Source of the DNA: Gracilimonas mengyeensis
Lineage (GTDB): Bacteria; Bacteroidota; Rhodothermia; Balneolales; Balneolaceae
Length of the DNA stretch: 64,000 nt
Assembly: GCF_900182705.1 (NCBI RefSeq)
Contig: NZ_FXTP01000015.1
Span: forward strand, 62,001 to 126,000
Direction: 5' to 3'
Numbering within the stretch: position 1 is the stretch's first letter; every line of letters begins with the position of its first letter. Below the pieces are notes generated by a model. The model was not told the DNA's origin. It saw only the letters and a program-made list of their open reading frames with translations, and made no database searches. Positions 7,999-15,919 of the stretch are shown one piece after another. A program made the position numbers and the translations under genes.

Positions 7999-9541
7999 TA
8001 TTTTCTTTGATGTCCTGGATGTCTTCGGCTACAAATGGTACCTGTCCAACCGCCTGATCATACTGTGCTTTGGCGGAGAGATAACCGGAAACCATTTGCG
8101 CATAATTAATTTCAGCCTGGCGTAGTTGCAGCTCGGCATCCATCAGTTCTTGTTGCGAGCTCACTCCATTCTGGTAGCGGGTTTTAGCCCGTTCATATCC
8201 TCTGTTTGCCTGGTTGAGGGCTTTTGTAAGTGCATCGCTGGTTTGCAGGGCTTCGCGGACACTTTGTCTTGCAGTAAAGATTTCTTTATTGGCTGTTTGT
8301 TTGGCTTGATAAAGCTGCAATTCCGTATCCTTAATCTGGATTTTAGCTTGCTGTACAGCCGCATTTCGGCTAAAGCCCTGGAAGATTGGAAGCTGTACGC
8401 TCAAGGATACTGTCTGTGATCGTGCCCTGGAATCTTCCGTCCCAAAAAACTGAGGAGTACCGGGTTGAGAGGCCGTCCAGTTGAGGCCGTAGTTGGCTAC
8501 TACGCTGGGTAAGAAAGTGCTAAGCTGTGCATCCAGCTGCTTGCCGCGCAATTCCTTTTGAATGTTAAGGGCACGTAAATCGCCGCGTAGCTTCAGGGCT
8601 CTTTTCAGGGCAACGGAATCTTCTTCCAACACCAATGGAGTAAGGCCGTCAATTTTCTTCAGTTCTTGATTCTCATCCTTTTCAGCATTCTGTGTATGTA
8701 TGTCGTAGGCACTCAGGTCTCCTTTGATATCAATAGAAAGCTGAACGGGTAACCCCATCACATCCAGTAATTCTTGTTTGGCTTCTTTTACGCCATATTG
8801 GGCTTGCACAAGTTGTGGCTCCAGGTTACTGAGCTGCACCTCCAGCTGAAGCACGGCATAATCGTCAGTGAAACCCTGTTCGTACATTTTGCGGGTGTCT
8901 TCCAGGTTTTGCTCTACCCGGTCAATTTGTGCTTGTATCAGCCGCAGTTGCTCTTTTGCTACCAATGCTTGGTAGTACGTTACCCGGGTTTGGGTTACGA
9001 TGCCCTGAGCTGTCGCGCGCATGCTTTCTGATTGGGCTGCTTTATACAATTCAGAACTGCTGATTCCTACAAAAGCCTGTCCGCTAAAAATAGTTTGGGA
9101 AACAGAAAATCCGCCCTGCCAGTTATTGTCGGTACCGAAGGCCACCGGCATCAATTCATTGGGATCGGCATCCGGGTCGAATATTATAGCCGGAATGAAG
9201 TTTACCGGTACTTCCAGATTGCGAGTGTAGGTGGCCGAAGCAGCAATATCCGGCATTACATTACTCCAGGCATTGCGTACCTGTTGGTCAGCATCCCGAA
9301 TGGAAAGCAAAGATCGCTTCATCTGGGTGTTGTTGGCCAGTGAAATTTGAATGGCCTGCTCCAGGTTAATGGTTTGGCTCAAGGTGTCTAAAGAGGTGTC
9401 CGTCTTCTGGGCATTAACCGTAGGAGCGGCAATACCGGCTAAAAGAATTATAATCCCGCAAAAGAGCAGGGGACGAGCAAAAAGTCGCTTCATAGCAAAC
9501 AATAGGATTTGTATTTGTTGTTTATGATTGGCTGTGGTCAT
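7985..9541 (-). CDS. TolC-family outer-membrane efflux channel
   Basis: 518 residues. The reading opens at an ATG overlapping the tetR stop codon (ATGA); an inner ATG 16 codons later (MKRLFARPLL) gives a tidier signal peptide ending TVNAQ. The mature protein has two outer-membrane-efflux-protein repeats: SLANNTQMKRS and long helices with heptads in the first half, and RGDLRALNIQKELRGKQLDA with further helices in the second. The C-terminal region (NAEKDENQELKKIDG and so on) includes a charged insertion between the halves. It forms the exit duct of the tripartite pump encoded by the next two genes. Confidence 0.92.
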   Translation of the reverse strand: MTTANHKQQIQILLFAMKRLFARPLLFCGIIILLAGIAAPTVNAQKTDTSLDTLSQTINLEQAIQISLANNTQMKRSLLSIRDADQQVRNAWSNVMPDIAASATYTRNLEVPVNFIPAIIFDPDADPNELMPVAFGTDNNWQGGFSVSQTIFSGQAFVGISSSELYKAAQSESMRATAQGIVTQTRVTYYQALVAKEQLRLIQAQIDRVEQNLEDTRKMYEQGFTDDYAVLQLEVQLSNLEPQLVQAQYGVKEAKQELLDVMGLPVQLSIDIKGDLSAYDIHTQNAEKDENQELKKIDGLTPLVLEEDSVALKRALKLRGDLRALNIQKELRGKQLDAQLSTFLPSVVANYGLNWTASQPGTPQFFGTEDSRARSQTVSLSVQLPIFQGFSRNAAVQQAKIQIKDTELQLYQAKQTANKEIFTARQSVREALQTSDALTKALNQANRGYERAKTRYQNGVSSQQELMDAELQLRQAEINYAQMVSGYLSAKAQYDQAVGQVPFVAEDIQDIKENIELK

Positions 9542-10188
9542 GAGGTAGCCGAGTAGTTAAATTGCGTTTGTAGAAACAATTCCATCAGTTCAGACATGGT
9601 TAGTTTATTTTCCTCTAAAACCTTTTCTACATAAGCATGTGACCCCGCTAACTTGGATTGCAACATGCCTTTCATTTGAAAGCTGATATTCAGGGCTAAT
9701 ACCTTTGGAGATACAGATGTTTTGATACTGCCATCCTGAATGCCAATTTGGATGGCATGAACCAATAGCATCAGGATGTCACCCTGAATGTTTTTGCACT
9801 TTTCTGCTACCGACTGGGGCTCGATCTCTTGTTCATTCAAATGCTCATAGATGAACATTGCTTTGGTAAAAGTGGCATTATGCGTAATGGTTTTTAAGAA
9901 GACTAAAACCATTTGGGTAACTAATTCTGAGCCTGGTAAATCCTGCCGGATAATTTGCAGAAAGTTCTCATGGATATGATTTAATCCACGCTTTTTGATA
10001 GCCTGATGTAGGGTGGCCTTGTCATTAAAGTAGAGATAAAGGGTTCCCTTACTTAGCTCGGCGCGATCAGCTATTTCGTCCATCGTGGTTTTTTCAAACC
10101 CTTGCTCCTCAATAAGTTCTATAGCAGCGGTCAGAATCTGATCCTTACGGCGTTTCCTTTCCCGCTCTTTTCGTTCCTTGATGCCCAT
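9538..10188 (-). CDS. TetR/AcrR-family transcriptional regulator
   Basis: 216 residues. A basic start (MGIKERKERERKRRKDQI) leads into the TetR helix-turn-helix at about residues 17-62: AAIELIEEQGFEKTTMDEIA, then LSKGTLYLYFNDKATLHQAI, a textbook recognition helix. The C-terminal ligand domain is helical and unassigned. It is first in the efflux operon and overlaps the tolC-like gene by four bases, so it very likely controls the pump and itself. Two palindromes lie within 65 bases upstream of its start (10202-10216 and 10237-10248), good operator candidates. The inducer is unknown. Confidence 0.92.
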   Translation of the reverse strand: MGIKERKERERKRRKDQILTAAIELIEEQGFEKTTMDEIADRAELSKGTLYLYFNDKATLHQAIKKRGLNHIHENFLQIIRQDLPGSELVTQMVLVFLKTITHNATFTKAMFIYEHLNEQEIEPQSVAEKCKNIQGDILMLLVHAIQIGIQDGSIKTSVSPKVLALNISFQMKGMLQSKLAGSHAYVEKVLEENKLTMSELMELFLQTQFNYSATS

Positions 10189-10201
10189 GCAGCTAACTCT
10201 T

Positions 10202-10248
10202 AGTCATATGTTGACTGGTGGTGATTTAATTTGTTCAGTAAGTTTACT
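10202..10248. promoter_or_regulatory. Candidate TetR operators
   Basis: Two dyads just upstream of tetR: AGTCA-N5-TGACT (10202-10216), 13 bases before the start codon, and AGTAAGTTTACT (10237-10248), a 12-base near-continuous palindrome. Dyads of this size beside a TetR gene usually mediate autoregulation. The binding assignment is inference. Confidence 0.5.
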
Positions 10249-10466
10249 AACTATTAAACAAAATAAATAGTCCATAATTCCAGCTTTTAAAATTCTTTTC
10301 AAAACTGATTGAATAGCGATTTAGCTGGTAGTGAGTGTGCTATATACTTGTTAAAAACCGGAAAAAGCGGTTTTTATATTCAGAAGAGAAGATTGAAGAA
10401 ATATGGTAGGAGGTGGGTAGTTAAAATAATTTTGAACGCGCAGTCATTTTTTGTGCGCGTGAATAA

Positions 10467-10937
10467 TCAAGAGTCTTCTTTTGTTTTGTACTCTTCCAGC
10501 AAGTCTTTGGTTTGCCGTGCCAAAAACCGATGGAAATCGTTGGCTTTTTTTAGTCTCCTGTGATCGGGTTGGCCTTCTTGTTTCACTAACTCAAGTCCTT
10601 TGGAGGTGATGGCTTCCAAATCCAGGGTAAGCTGAAGCTGACGCTCCATGAAATCTACCAGAGAACCTTCTTTTAGCTTGAAATAGATTTGGCGTTCTCC
10701 TTTGACCCGCACTTTCTCGATAAGGCCCTGCTCCAGCAGCATGCGGGTAGTATTGCTTACAGAGGCTTTACTGATGTCCAGGTTTTCCATAAAGTCGGGA
10801 AAGGACTGATGGGGAGGGTCACAAATGAGCAGCCAGCCTAATATTTGCCCATAAATACGGGGATGTCCCAGTTCTTCAATTTTAAGACTAAAAGCATCCA
10901 CAAAGGCATGCTTGTTTTTATAGGCAGATTCACTCAT
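10467..10937 (-). CDS. GbsR/MarR-like transcriptional regulator
   Basis: 156 residues. An N-terminal helix leads to ELGHPRIYGQILGWLLICDP, then a winged helix-turn-helix with the recognition stretch DISKASVSNTTRMLLEQGLI and the wing VRVKGERQIYFKLKEG. This pattern (G-x-P-R-x-x-G-R/Q-I-x-G-x-L) matches the GbsR branch of MarR-like regulators, which control osmoprotectant or efflux genes. The C-terminal half is a helical dimerisation region rich in Lys and Glu. It lies alone between tetR and mutY, with 50 bases to mutY; there is no partner gene to suggest its regulon. Confidence 0.85.
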   Translation of the reverse strand: MSESAYKNKHAFVDAFSLKIEELGHPRIYGQILGWLLICDPPHQSFPDFMENLDISKASVSNTTRMLLEQGLIEKVRVKGERQIYFKLKEGSLVDFMERQLQLTLDLEAITSKGLELVKQEGQPDHRRLKKANDFHRFLARQTKDLLEEYKTKEDS

Positions 10938-10987
10938 TGCTTAAAAATTTGGGTATGCTGTAAAATTGCGTTTGCAAGACAAAAATA

Positions 10988-12106
10988 TCAATTCTTATCG
11001 TTAATCAAACGTTCAGTTAAAACTTTATTGGCTTTGGGGAAGGGGTAACGTTCCAGTTCTTCCGTTTTAACCCATTTTATCTCCTGACTTTCTTTAGGAG
11101 ACGGCGTACCGTTTACCAGTTTACAAAACCAGGCATGCATGGTAATGGAAAAGTGAGAGTAGGCGTGTTTTAGGCTCATCAGCTCTTTGTAAGCTTTTAC
11201 TTCCACACCCAGCTCTTCGTGCAGTTCTCGTTCAACAGTCTCTGATATGGTTTCGTCTTCTTTCTGCTTCCCACCGGGAAATTCCCACAAGCCTCCCAGC
11301 ATGGCCTCTTCAGGGCGTAATGCAATCAGCACTTGGCCTTCTTCATTCTCCACAATACCAACTCCAATAATATGATGAGGCTTTTTCTTGGCAGGAGATT
11401 TATAGGGAATCACTTCCGTCTTGGACATTTTAGTTGCTATACAACCTGCCTGAACCGGGCAGTTCTCGCAATCCGGATTGGTAGGTGTACAAACCTCAGA
11501 ACCCAGTTCCATAAGCGCCTGGTTGAAGTCTCCGGGATGTTCAGGATCAATCAGCTCATCAGCTTCTTCCTGAATCATTCGGCTTGTTTTTGAGCTTCTG
11601 GTATCATCCTCAATTCCAAAATAGCGACATAACACGCGAATGACATTTCCATCCACTACGGCATTTGGCGCATTGAATGCAATACTGGTTACTGCAGCGG
11701 CCGTGTAAGGTCCAATACCTTTTAGCTTGATGATTTCATCGTAGCTTTCGGGTACTTTGCCATTATACTCTTCCACTACGGTTTTAGCTGCTGTGTGGAG
11801 GTTCCTGGCACGGCTGTAATAACCAAGTCCTTCCCAGGCTTTAAGCACTTGTTGTTGATCGGCATCGGCCAAATCATAAACGGTGGGGAACAACGAAATA
11901 AAATTCTGAAAATAGGGAGTGGCTTGATCAACCCGCGTTTGCTGCAACATAATTTCGGATACCCAGATTTTATAGGGATCCAGCTCCCCCCGCCACGGCA
12001 TTTCCCGTTTGTGATGCTGATACCATTGAAGCAGATTTCTCGAAAAGTCCGCGTTTTGCAAATGTCCTGTTTTTTTCGGGTTGATAGTGATGAACAGCCG
12101 CGTCAA
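10988..12106 (-). CDS. mutY: A/G-specific adenine glycosylase
   Basis: 372 residues. MutY removes adenine mispaired with 8-oxoguanine. The glycosylase domain holds the catalytic glutamate in WVSEIMLQQTRV, the helix-hairpin-helix LKGIGPYTAAAV, and the catalytic aspartate in VVDGNVIRV. The [4Fe-4S] loop is C-x6-C-x2-C-x5-C (VCTPTNPDCENCPVQAGC). After a linker the C-terminal Nudix-like domain (IIGVGIVENEEGQVLIALRP, then LWEFPGGKQ and RELHEELGVEV) recognises 8-oxoguanine. The first ~10 residues before LQNADFSRNLLQWYQ are extra and the start could be a few codons later. Transcribed in the same direction as the GbsR-like gene. Confidence 0.95.
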   Translation of the reverse strand: MTRLFITINPKKTGHLQNADFSRNLLQWYQHHKREMPWRGELDPYKIWVSEIMLQQTRVDQATPYFQNFISLFPTVYDLADADQQQVLKAWEGLGYYSRARNLHTAAKTVVEEYNGKVPESYDEIIKLKGIGPYTAAAVTSIAFNAPNAVVDGNVIRVLCRYFGIEDDTRSSKTSRMIQEEADELIDPEHPGDFNQALMELGSEVCTPTNPDCENCPVQAGCIATKMSKTEVIPYKSPAKKKPHHIIGVGIVENEEGQVLIALRPEEAMLGGLWEFPGGKQKEDETISETVERELHEELGVEVKAYKELMSLKHAYSHFSITMHAWFCKLVNGTPSPKESQEIKWVKTEELERYPFPKANKVLTERLINDKN

Positions 12107-12356
12107 AATAACTAACGGGGCTTCACGGAATCAACCTAAATAAGAAAAGAAACGTGCCATTTTACTTTTAACCATGGCAATGCATTCATAACCGAACAAC
12201 AACACATCTAATAAATAGAGTTGCTGCTAAGCATCTCTATCCTGGTGTTTTGATAACCTAAAACTTTTGCTATGTGCGCCACTAAGTCGATTGATGCTCA
12301 CCGCGTATTCGAATCACGTGTCACTGTTTCGATTATTACTCACCACTGACTTGGTT

Positions 12357-12371
12357 CAAGCGTACCGCTTG
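12357..12371. repeat. CAAGC-N5-GCTTG hairpin repeat, copy 3
   Basis: In the context GGTT-CAAGCGTACCGCTTG-GACC, almost identical in layout to the copy at 1641. It lies 30 bases before the RAYT-flanking repeat. Confidence 0.6.
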
Positions 12372-12400
12372 GACCGTGTTACTATCCACAGTGATCTCCC

Positions 12401-12501
12401 TGATCTCTTAAGTCTTGAGCGAGGCAAGATTATAGCAAAAGAAAAACTTGTTAACCGAGCGGTGACTTAAGAGTTCAAGCAAACCAACTCTCCAGACTTG
12501 C
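12401..12501 (+). repeat. REP-like direct repeat, left copy (101 bp)
   Basis: Matches 13185-13285 over 101 bases with 7 mismatches and no gaps by eye. Inside it are perfect inverted arms CTCTTAAGTC (12405-12414) and GACTTAAGAG (12464-12473). It ends CCAGACTTGC ~30 bases before the RAYT start codon. Paired flanking repeats with internal dyads are the usual substrate layout of RAYT transposases. Confidence 0.85.
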
Positions 12502-12531
12502 GTAAAATTTTCAAGCTGCTATATTTCAATC

Positions 12532-13083
12532 ATGGCGGGGTTCAAAATACATAATCATCAACAAGCACATTTTATCACTTTTGCGGTGATAGACTGGATA
12601 GATGTATTTAGTCGACTCAAATACAAAAAATTCATCACAGATAGTTTAATCTTTTGTCAAAAGAATAAAGGGCTTAAAATTCATGGCTGGTGCCTGATGA
12701 CCAATCATATGCACTTATTGATAAGTGCAAAACAAGGTTATGATCTTTCAGCCATTCTAAGAGATTTTAAAAAATACACGGCCTCATCAATACTAAATGA
12801 TTTAGAGACCAATCCGGAAGAAAGCCACAGAAAATGGATGCTTTGGATGTTTAAGCGAAAAGGAAGGTTGAATCCAAACAACATCAACTATCAGTTTTGG
12901 CAACAGGATAATCGGCCGATGGAAGTAGTCTCAAATAAGTTTTTTACGCAAAAAATGAACTACATACACTACAACCCCGTGAAGGAAGGCTTTTGTAAGA
13001 AGCCACAGGATTATCCTTACAGCAGTGCCCAATGGTATATTGACAAGACTGGAATAATTAGAATTGATGAGATATTAATTTGA
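12532..13083 (+). CDS. REP-associated tyrosine transposase (RAYT, Y1_Tnp family)
   Basis: 183 residues, intact. The HUH metal-binding motif is in WCLMTNHMHLLIS (H-M-H, about residues 60-62), and the nucleophilic tyrosine is in LRDFKKYTASSIL (about residue 84). The C-terminal part has the RAYT signatures FWQQDNRPMEV and MNYIHYNPVKEGFCKKPQDY ending YSSAQWY. This marks the IS200/IS605-related single-strand transposases that process REP hairpins in intergenic DNA rather than move themselves. It is enclosed by 101-bp direct repeats (12401, 13185). Related elements without a transposase lie at 1691 and 25812, so the protein is the probable mobiliser of the family. Confidence 0.93.
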   Translation: MAGFKIHNHQQAHFITFAVIDWIDVFSRLKYKKFITDSLIFCQKNKGLKIHGWCLMTNHMHLLISAKQGYDLSAILRDFKKYTASSILNDLETNPEESHRKWMLWMFKRKGRLNPNNINYQFWQQDNRPMEVVSNKFFTQKMNYIHYNPVKEGFCKKPQDYPYSSAQWYIDKTGIIRIDEILI

Positions 13084-13092
13084 TAGCATCAC

Positions 13093-13149
13093 GTAAGTCT
13101 GGAGACTTACATCACTTTAACTTTCCAGTCACCGCTTCGCTAAAGACTG
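13093..13149. repeat. REP-like element, short form, right flank of RAYT
   Basis: Two hairpins: the perfect palindrome GTAAGTCT-gg-AGACTTAC (13093-13110) and CAGTC-N14-GACTG (13126-13149), whose loop reads ACCGCTTCGCTAAA. The same two-hairpin arrangement with near-identical spacing occurs at 25812-25870. The reverse complement of the second hairpin (AGTCTTTAGCG...AGCGGTGACT) matches the ends of the long-loop elements. Confidence 0.75.
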
Positions 13150-13184
13150 AAAAGATCACCAAGAAGGTTGATTCTATTCCCAAA

Positions 13185-13285
13185 TGATCTCTTAAGTATT
13201 GAGCGAGGCAAGATTATAGCAAAAGAAAAACTTGTTAACCGAGCGATGACTTAAGAGTTAAAGCATCCCAAGTTTCCAGACTTGC
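13185..13285 (+). repeat. REP-like direct repeat, right copy (101 bp)
   Basis: Right partner of 12401-12501: same length, 7 differences by eye, four of them clustered near the 3' end. The inverted arms have one mismatch here (CTCTTAAGTA against GACTTAAGAG). It ends 17 bases before the stop codon of the minus-strand propeller gene. Confidence 0.85.
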
Positions 13286-13302
13286 TTGGTTTGGCAACCT
13301 GA

Positions 13303-14844
13303 TTAATCACCAGTATTTCGGCTGATATCACGAACCCGCAGCGTCACTTCCGTAGACGAGGCAGCTCCTTGGCGATCAGTGGCAATCACTTTGAACGTGG
13401 TTTCGCCGATTTGCCGCTCAGAGGGAGTCCAGCTAAATTCACCTGTTCGTTCATTCAGTTGAGCACCTTCCGGCATATCTACACCAATATAGCGCATCAA
13501 CGAACTTTGAGGATTCTCAGGGTCTGTAGCATGAAACTGGAAAGAATACGCCTCATTCACAGCAATGGTTGTACTGCGTACAGGCGAAAAGCGTGGGGGC
13601 GAATTAAAAGACCGGACATCAACCGTAAAGCGGGTACTGTCTATCTGGCCACGGGCATTGGTGGCGATAATGTTAAACCAGTGCGTGCCGGTTTGTGTGA
13701 CAGATGGCTGCCAGTAAAAACCCTGCTTGCGGATTTTGGCGTTATCTACATTGGATCGGTAAGAAAATTCAACTTCATTGCTGGGAGTGCCTCCTTCCAT
13801 CTTAAGAGAAAGAACCAGCGGGTTGGGATAGGCCACAACCTGGTTAGGAATATCCTTAAGCGAAAATGCACCGCTGGCAACAGCTTTTGTCGCAGTGCTC
13901 TCTGAAAGCAGGGTGATTTCGGAAATCTTATTGTTTTCAGCAATCCAAAGATGATCGATGCTTTTTGCTAAATAATTACCGGCATTGGTATCATTTTTCC
14001 AGCTTTTGAGATTATCATTTGGGGTGATCACTTCTACTTTTCCGGACCGGCTGCGAGCAAACAGGTGATCATTCCAGAGTACAATATTCTCTACCGGAGA
14101 TGATAGTGAGCCCAGGCGTTTTCCAATTCCTGAAGAAACCACTTCAAAAATATCTCCCCGCTGATTGCTTCCCCAAATATCATTGCCATCAATAAAAAGA
14201 TTTTGAAGCGGACGCTGCAGTGCTACACGATTTTCAAGTTGCAAGTTACCGCTATTGTTTTGAGAAAAAACAAACAACTCAGGGGCATTAGTGATTACAA
14301 AAAGCTGATTTCCTGCAGGATATGAGCGCAGATCCAGTACCGAAGCTTCGCCAATTACATCACGCATAACCGGCTTGACCTCAGAATCCACTGTTTCAGG
14401 TGATTCCAGAGACAGTTGTCCCAAGCCTGCTGTACCCATGGCCACATATAAATTATTATCAATGCGGGCGGTAGCTAGCGGGGTGGTGGGTAAAATTGTA
14501 GAAGAGTACACACCCAGGGCCGAAGTGGGTTCCAGCACGGTGAGCCGGCGCGAATTGCCGTAGAGATAGGCAAAACGAACATCTGCGCGAATGGTAATTC
14601 CTCTGCGCTGCATTCCGGATGAGGTATATAGCCACTGTAACGAATCCTGGTAAGTGCGGAAAACGGCTAATCCATCCTTTTCAGATAACACATACAAATG
14701 GGTAGGTGAAGCCTCCATCGCTACAATGTCCGGCACTTCCATGAGCTGCCTATAATCATGTGCCAGCGACATTTGGGCTTTCGCCGGCAGACTCATGAAT
14801 AGGATAGTTAAGAGAAACAGTACTGCTTTGTAGATGATATTCAT
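13303..14844 (-). CDS. Secreted propeller protein with cadherin/Ig-like repeats
   Basis: 513 residues from the ATG at 14844, chosen because it opens a clean signal peptide (MNIIYKAVLFLLTILF...AKAQ) and leaves 4 bases after the upstream epimerase gene; longer readings would overlap that gene. Residues ~30-330 carry short repeated beta-blade-like segments (HLYVLSEKDGLAVF, NLYVAMGTAGLG, HLFARSRSGKVEV), suggesting a propeller. The last ~170 residues hold two Ig-like domains of the putative-Ig/cadherin type; the second has YSFQFHATDPENP and GEFSWTPSERQIG. No type IX tail is present. Tight spacing suggests co-transcription with the epimerase; the function is unknown. Confidence 0.8.
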   Translation of the reverse strand: MNIIYKAVLFLLTILFMSLPAKAQMSLAHDYRQLMEVPDIVAMEASPTHLYVLSEKDGLAVFRTYQDSLQWLYTSSGMQRRGITIRADVRFAYLYGNSRRLTVLEPTSALGVYSSTILPTTPLATARIDNNLYVAMGTAGLGQLSLESPETVDSEVKPVMRDVIGEASVLDLRSYPAGNQLFVITNAPELFVFSQNNSGNLQLENRVALQRPLQNLFIDGNDIWGSNQRGDIFEVVSSGIGKRLGSLSSPVENIVLWNDHLFARSRSGKVEVITPNDNLKSWKNDTNAGNYLAKSIDHLWIAENNKISEITLLSESTATKAVASGAFSLKDIPNQVVAYPNPLVLSLKMEGGTPSNEVEFSYRSNVDNAKIRKQGFYWQPSVTQTGTHWFNIIATNARGQIDSTRFTVDVRSFNSPPRFSPVRSTTIAVNEAYSFQFHATDPENPQSSLMRYIGVDMPEGAQLNERTGEFSWTPSERQIGETTFKVIATDRQGAASSTEVTLRVRDISRNTGD

Positions 14845-14848
14845 TTCA

Positions 14849-15823
14849 CTATAACCAATTATGCATTTTATACCAGTGGATGGTGCGCGATATTCCCTCA
14901 GCAAGTGATACTTTTGGCCGATAATTTAATTCCTTTTCTGCCTTTGCGGGGCTGCAAGTCCATTCCAGTATTAATTCGCTCGCCTTTTCGCGATTAATAA
15001 CGGGATACTTGCCAAATAATGATGCAACGTTTTCAATTACACCAGCTACCTTTTTCACAATGTTCGGTTTAATTTTTATGGGGATGGCTTTTTTGCCCAA
15101 CACTCGTCCGGTGATGGCTTTGATTTCGTTCCAGCTATGCGTGCCTTCACCTGAAATAAAATAGGTATGAACGCCGGCTTCCTGTTTTTCAGCTGCCAGC
15201 ATGATGCCGTCTACCAAATCACTCACATACACCATGGATACGCGTGGATTGTTCCCGTCGCCCACTATGGGACAAATTCCTTTGGAAAAGGCCTGGAAGA
15301 AAGAAAATATTTGATCCTCTCGTGGACCGTAAACGGCAGGTGGGCGGATAATTTTGATGCTTTCCTCTTTACTGGCAGCCCTTGCTATGGCATCTTCCAT
15401 TTCTTTTTTGGATTCGCCATACATGCTCACCGGCTCCATGGGGTCGCGCTCTGTTTTGGGGTGACCATTACTGGGCCCTGCTGCAGCTAAAGAGGAGAGA
15501 ATGACCAGGTTTTTAACGCCCTTCTTCTGAGCCAGGCGCACCAGGTTTTCAGTAGCATCTACATTGGCCTGTGTGAATTCTTTTTTTGTGGGAGCCTTAA
15601 CAATACCGGCCACATGAAATAAAACATCCACTCCTTGCAGTCCGTCCCCGAGAGCGCTCAGATCATTCAAATCGCCGGAAATTTGTTTGAAATCATGGCC
15701 GGAGAGCCATTTCTCCTGGTTACGAACCAGACAGCGGACTTCGTCATAATCAGATGATTTTATCAGGGCTTCTACCAAGTGGCTTCCAATAAAACCAGTT
15801 CCACCGGTTACAAAGGCTTTCAT
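14849..15823 (-). CDS. NAD-dependent epimerase/dehydratase (extended SDR)
   Basis: 324 residues. The Rossmann dinucleotide motif GGTGFIGSHL (7-16), the acidic turn ISGDLND, catalytic serine in ILSSLAAAG (~110) and YGESK (Y135, K139) define an extended short-chain dehydrogenase. The substrate part (RPPAVYGPREDQIFSFFQAF) resembles dihydroflavonol-reductase/3-beta-HSD-like members. Divergently placed 96 bases from two glycosyltransferases, and near a serine palmitoyltransferase-like gene. In Caulobacter an enzyme of this annotation (CerR) reduces the 3-keto intermediate of ceramide, so that role is a reasonable hypothesis; nucleotide-sugar modification is the alternative. Confidence 0.85.
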   Translation of the reverse strand: MKAFVTGGTGFIGSHLVEALIKSSDYDEVRCLVRNQEKWLSGHDFKQISGDLNDLSALGDGLQGVDVLFHVAGIVKAPTKKEFTQANVDATENLVRLAQKKGVKNLVILSSLAAAGPSNGHPKTERDPMEPVSMYGESKKEMEDAIARAASKEESIKIIRPPAVYGPREDQIFSFFQAFSKGICPIVGDGNNPRVSMVYVSDLVDGIMLAAEKQEAGVHTYFISGEGTHSWNEIKAITGRVLGKKAIPIKIKPNIVKKVAGVIENVASLFGKYPVINREKASELILEWTCSPAKAEKELNYRPKVSLAEGISRTIHWYKMHNWL

Positions 15824-15919
15824 TTATTTGTTTATATTTGGTGATTATTTGAAAATCGAATAGATATCATCAAAAGTTACGCGCTGGCGCTAAGATACAA
15901 ATCTGCCATTTGCTTTTAA

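Larger units (their letters stand above)
12107..12531. other. Left flank of the RAYT gene
   Basis: 425 bases without a supportable gene. It holds a hairpin at 12215-12240 (ATAGAG-t-TGCT with AGCA-t-CTCTAT), a CAAGC-N5-GCTTG hairpin at 12357-12371, and the left copy of the 101-bp repeat at 12401-12501. Confidence 0.6.

Noticed and set aside
12267-12470. A 67-codon open frame upstream of the RAYT gene
   Set aside because: It runs through the REP hairpin and the 101-bp repeat, so its sequence reflects repeats rather than protein constraint.
12532-13083. A complete IS200/IS605 insertion sequence
   Set aside because: The protein has RAYT-type C-terminal motifs and the flanking repeats are REP-like dyads; there is no TnpB and no IS605-type end structure.
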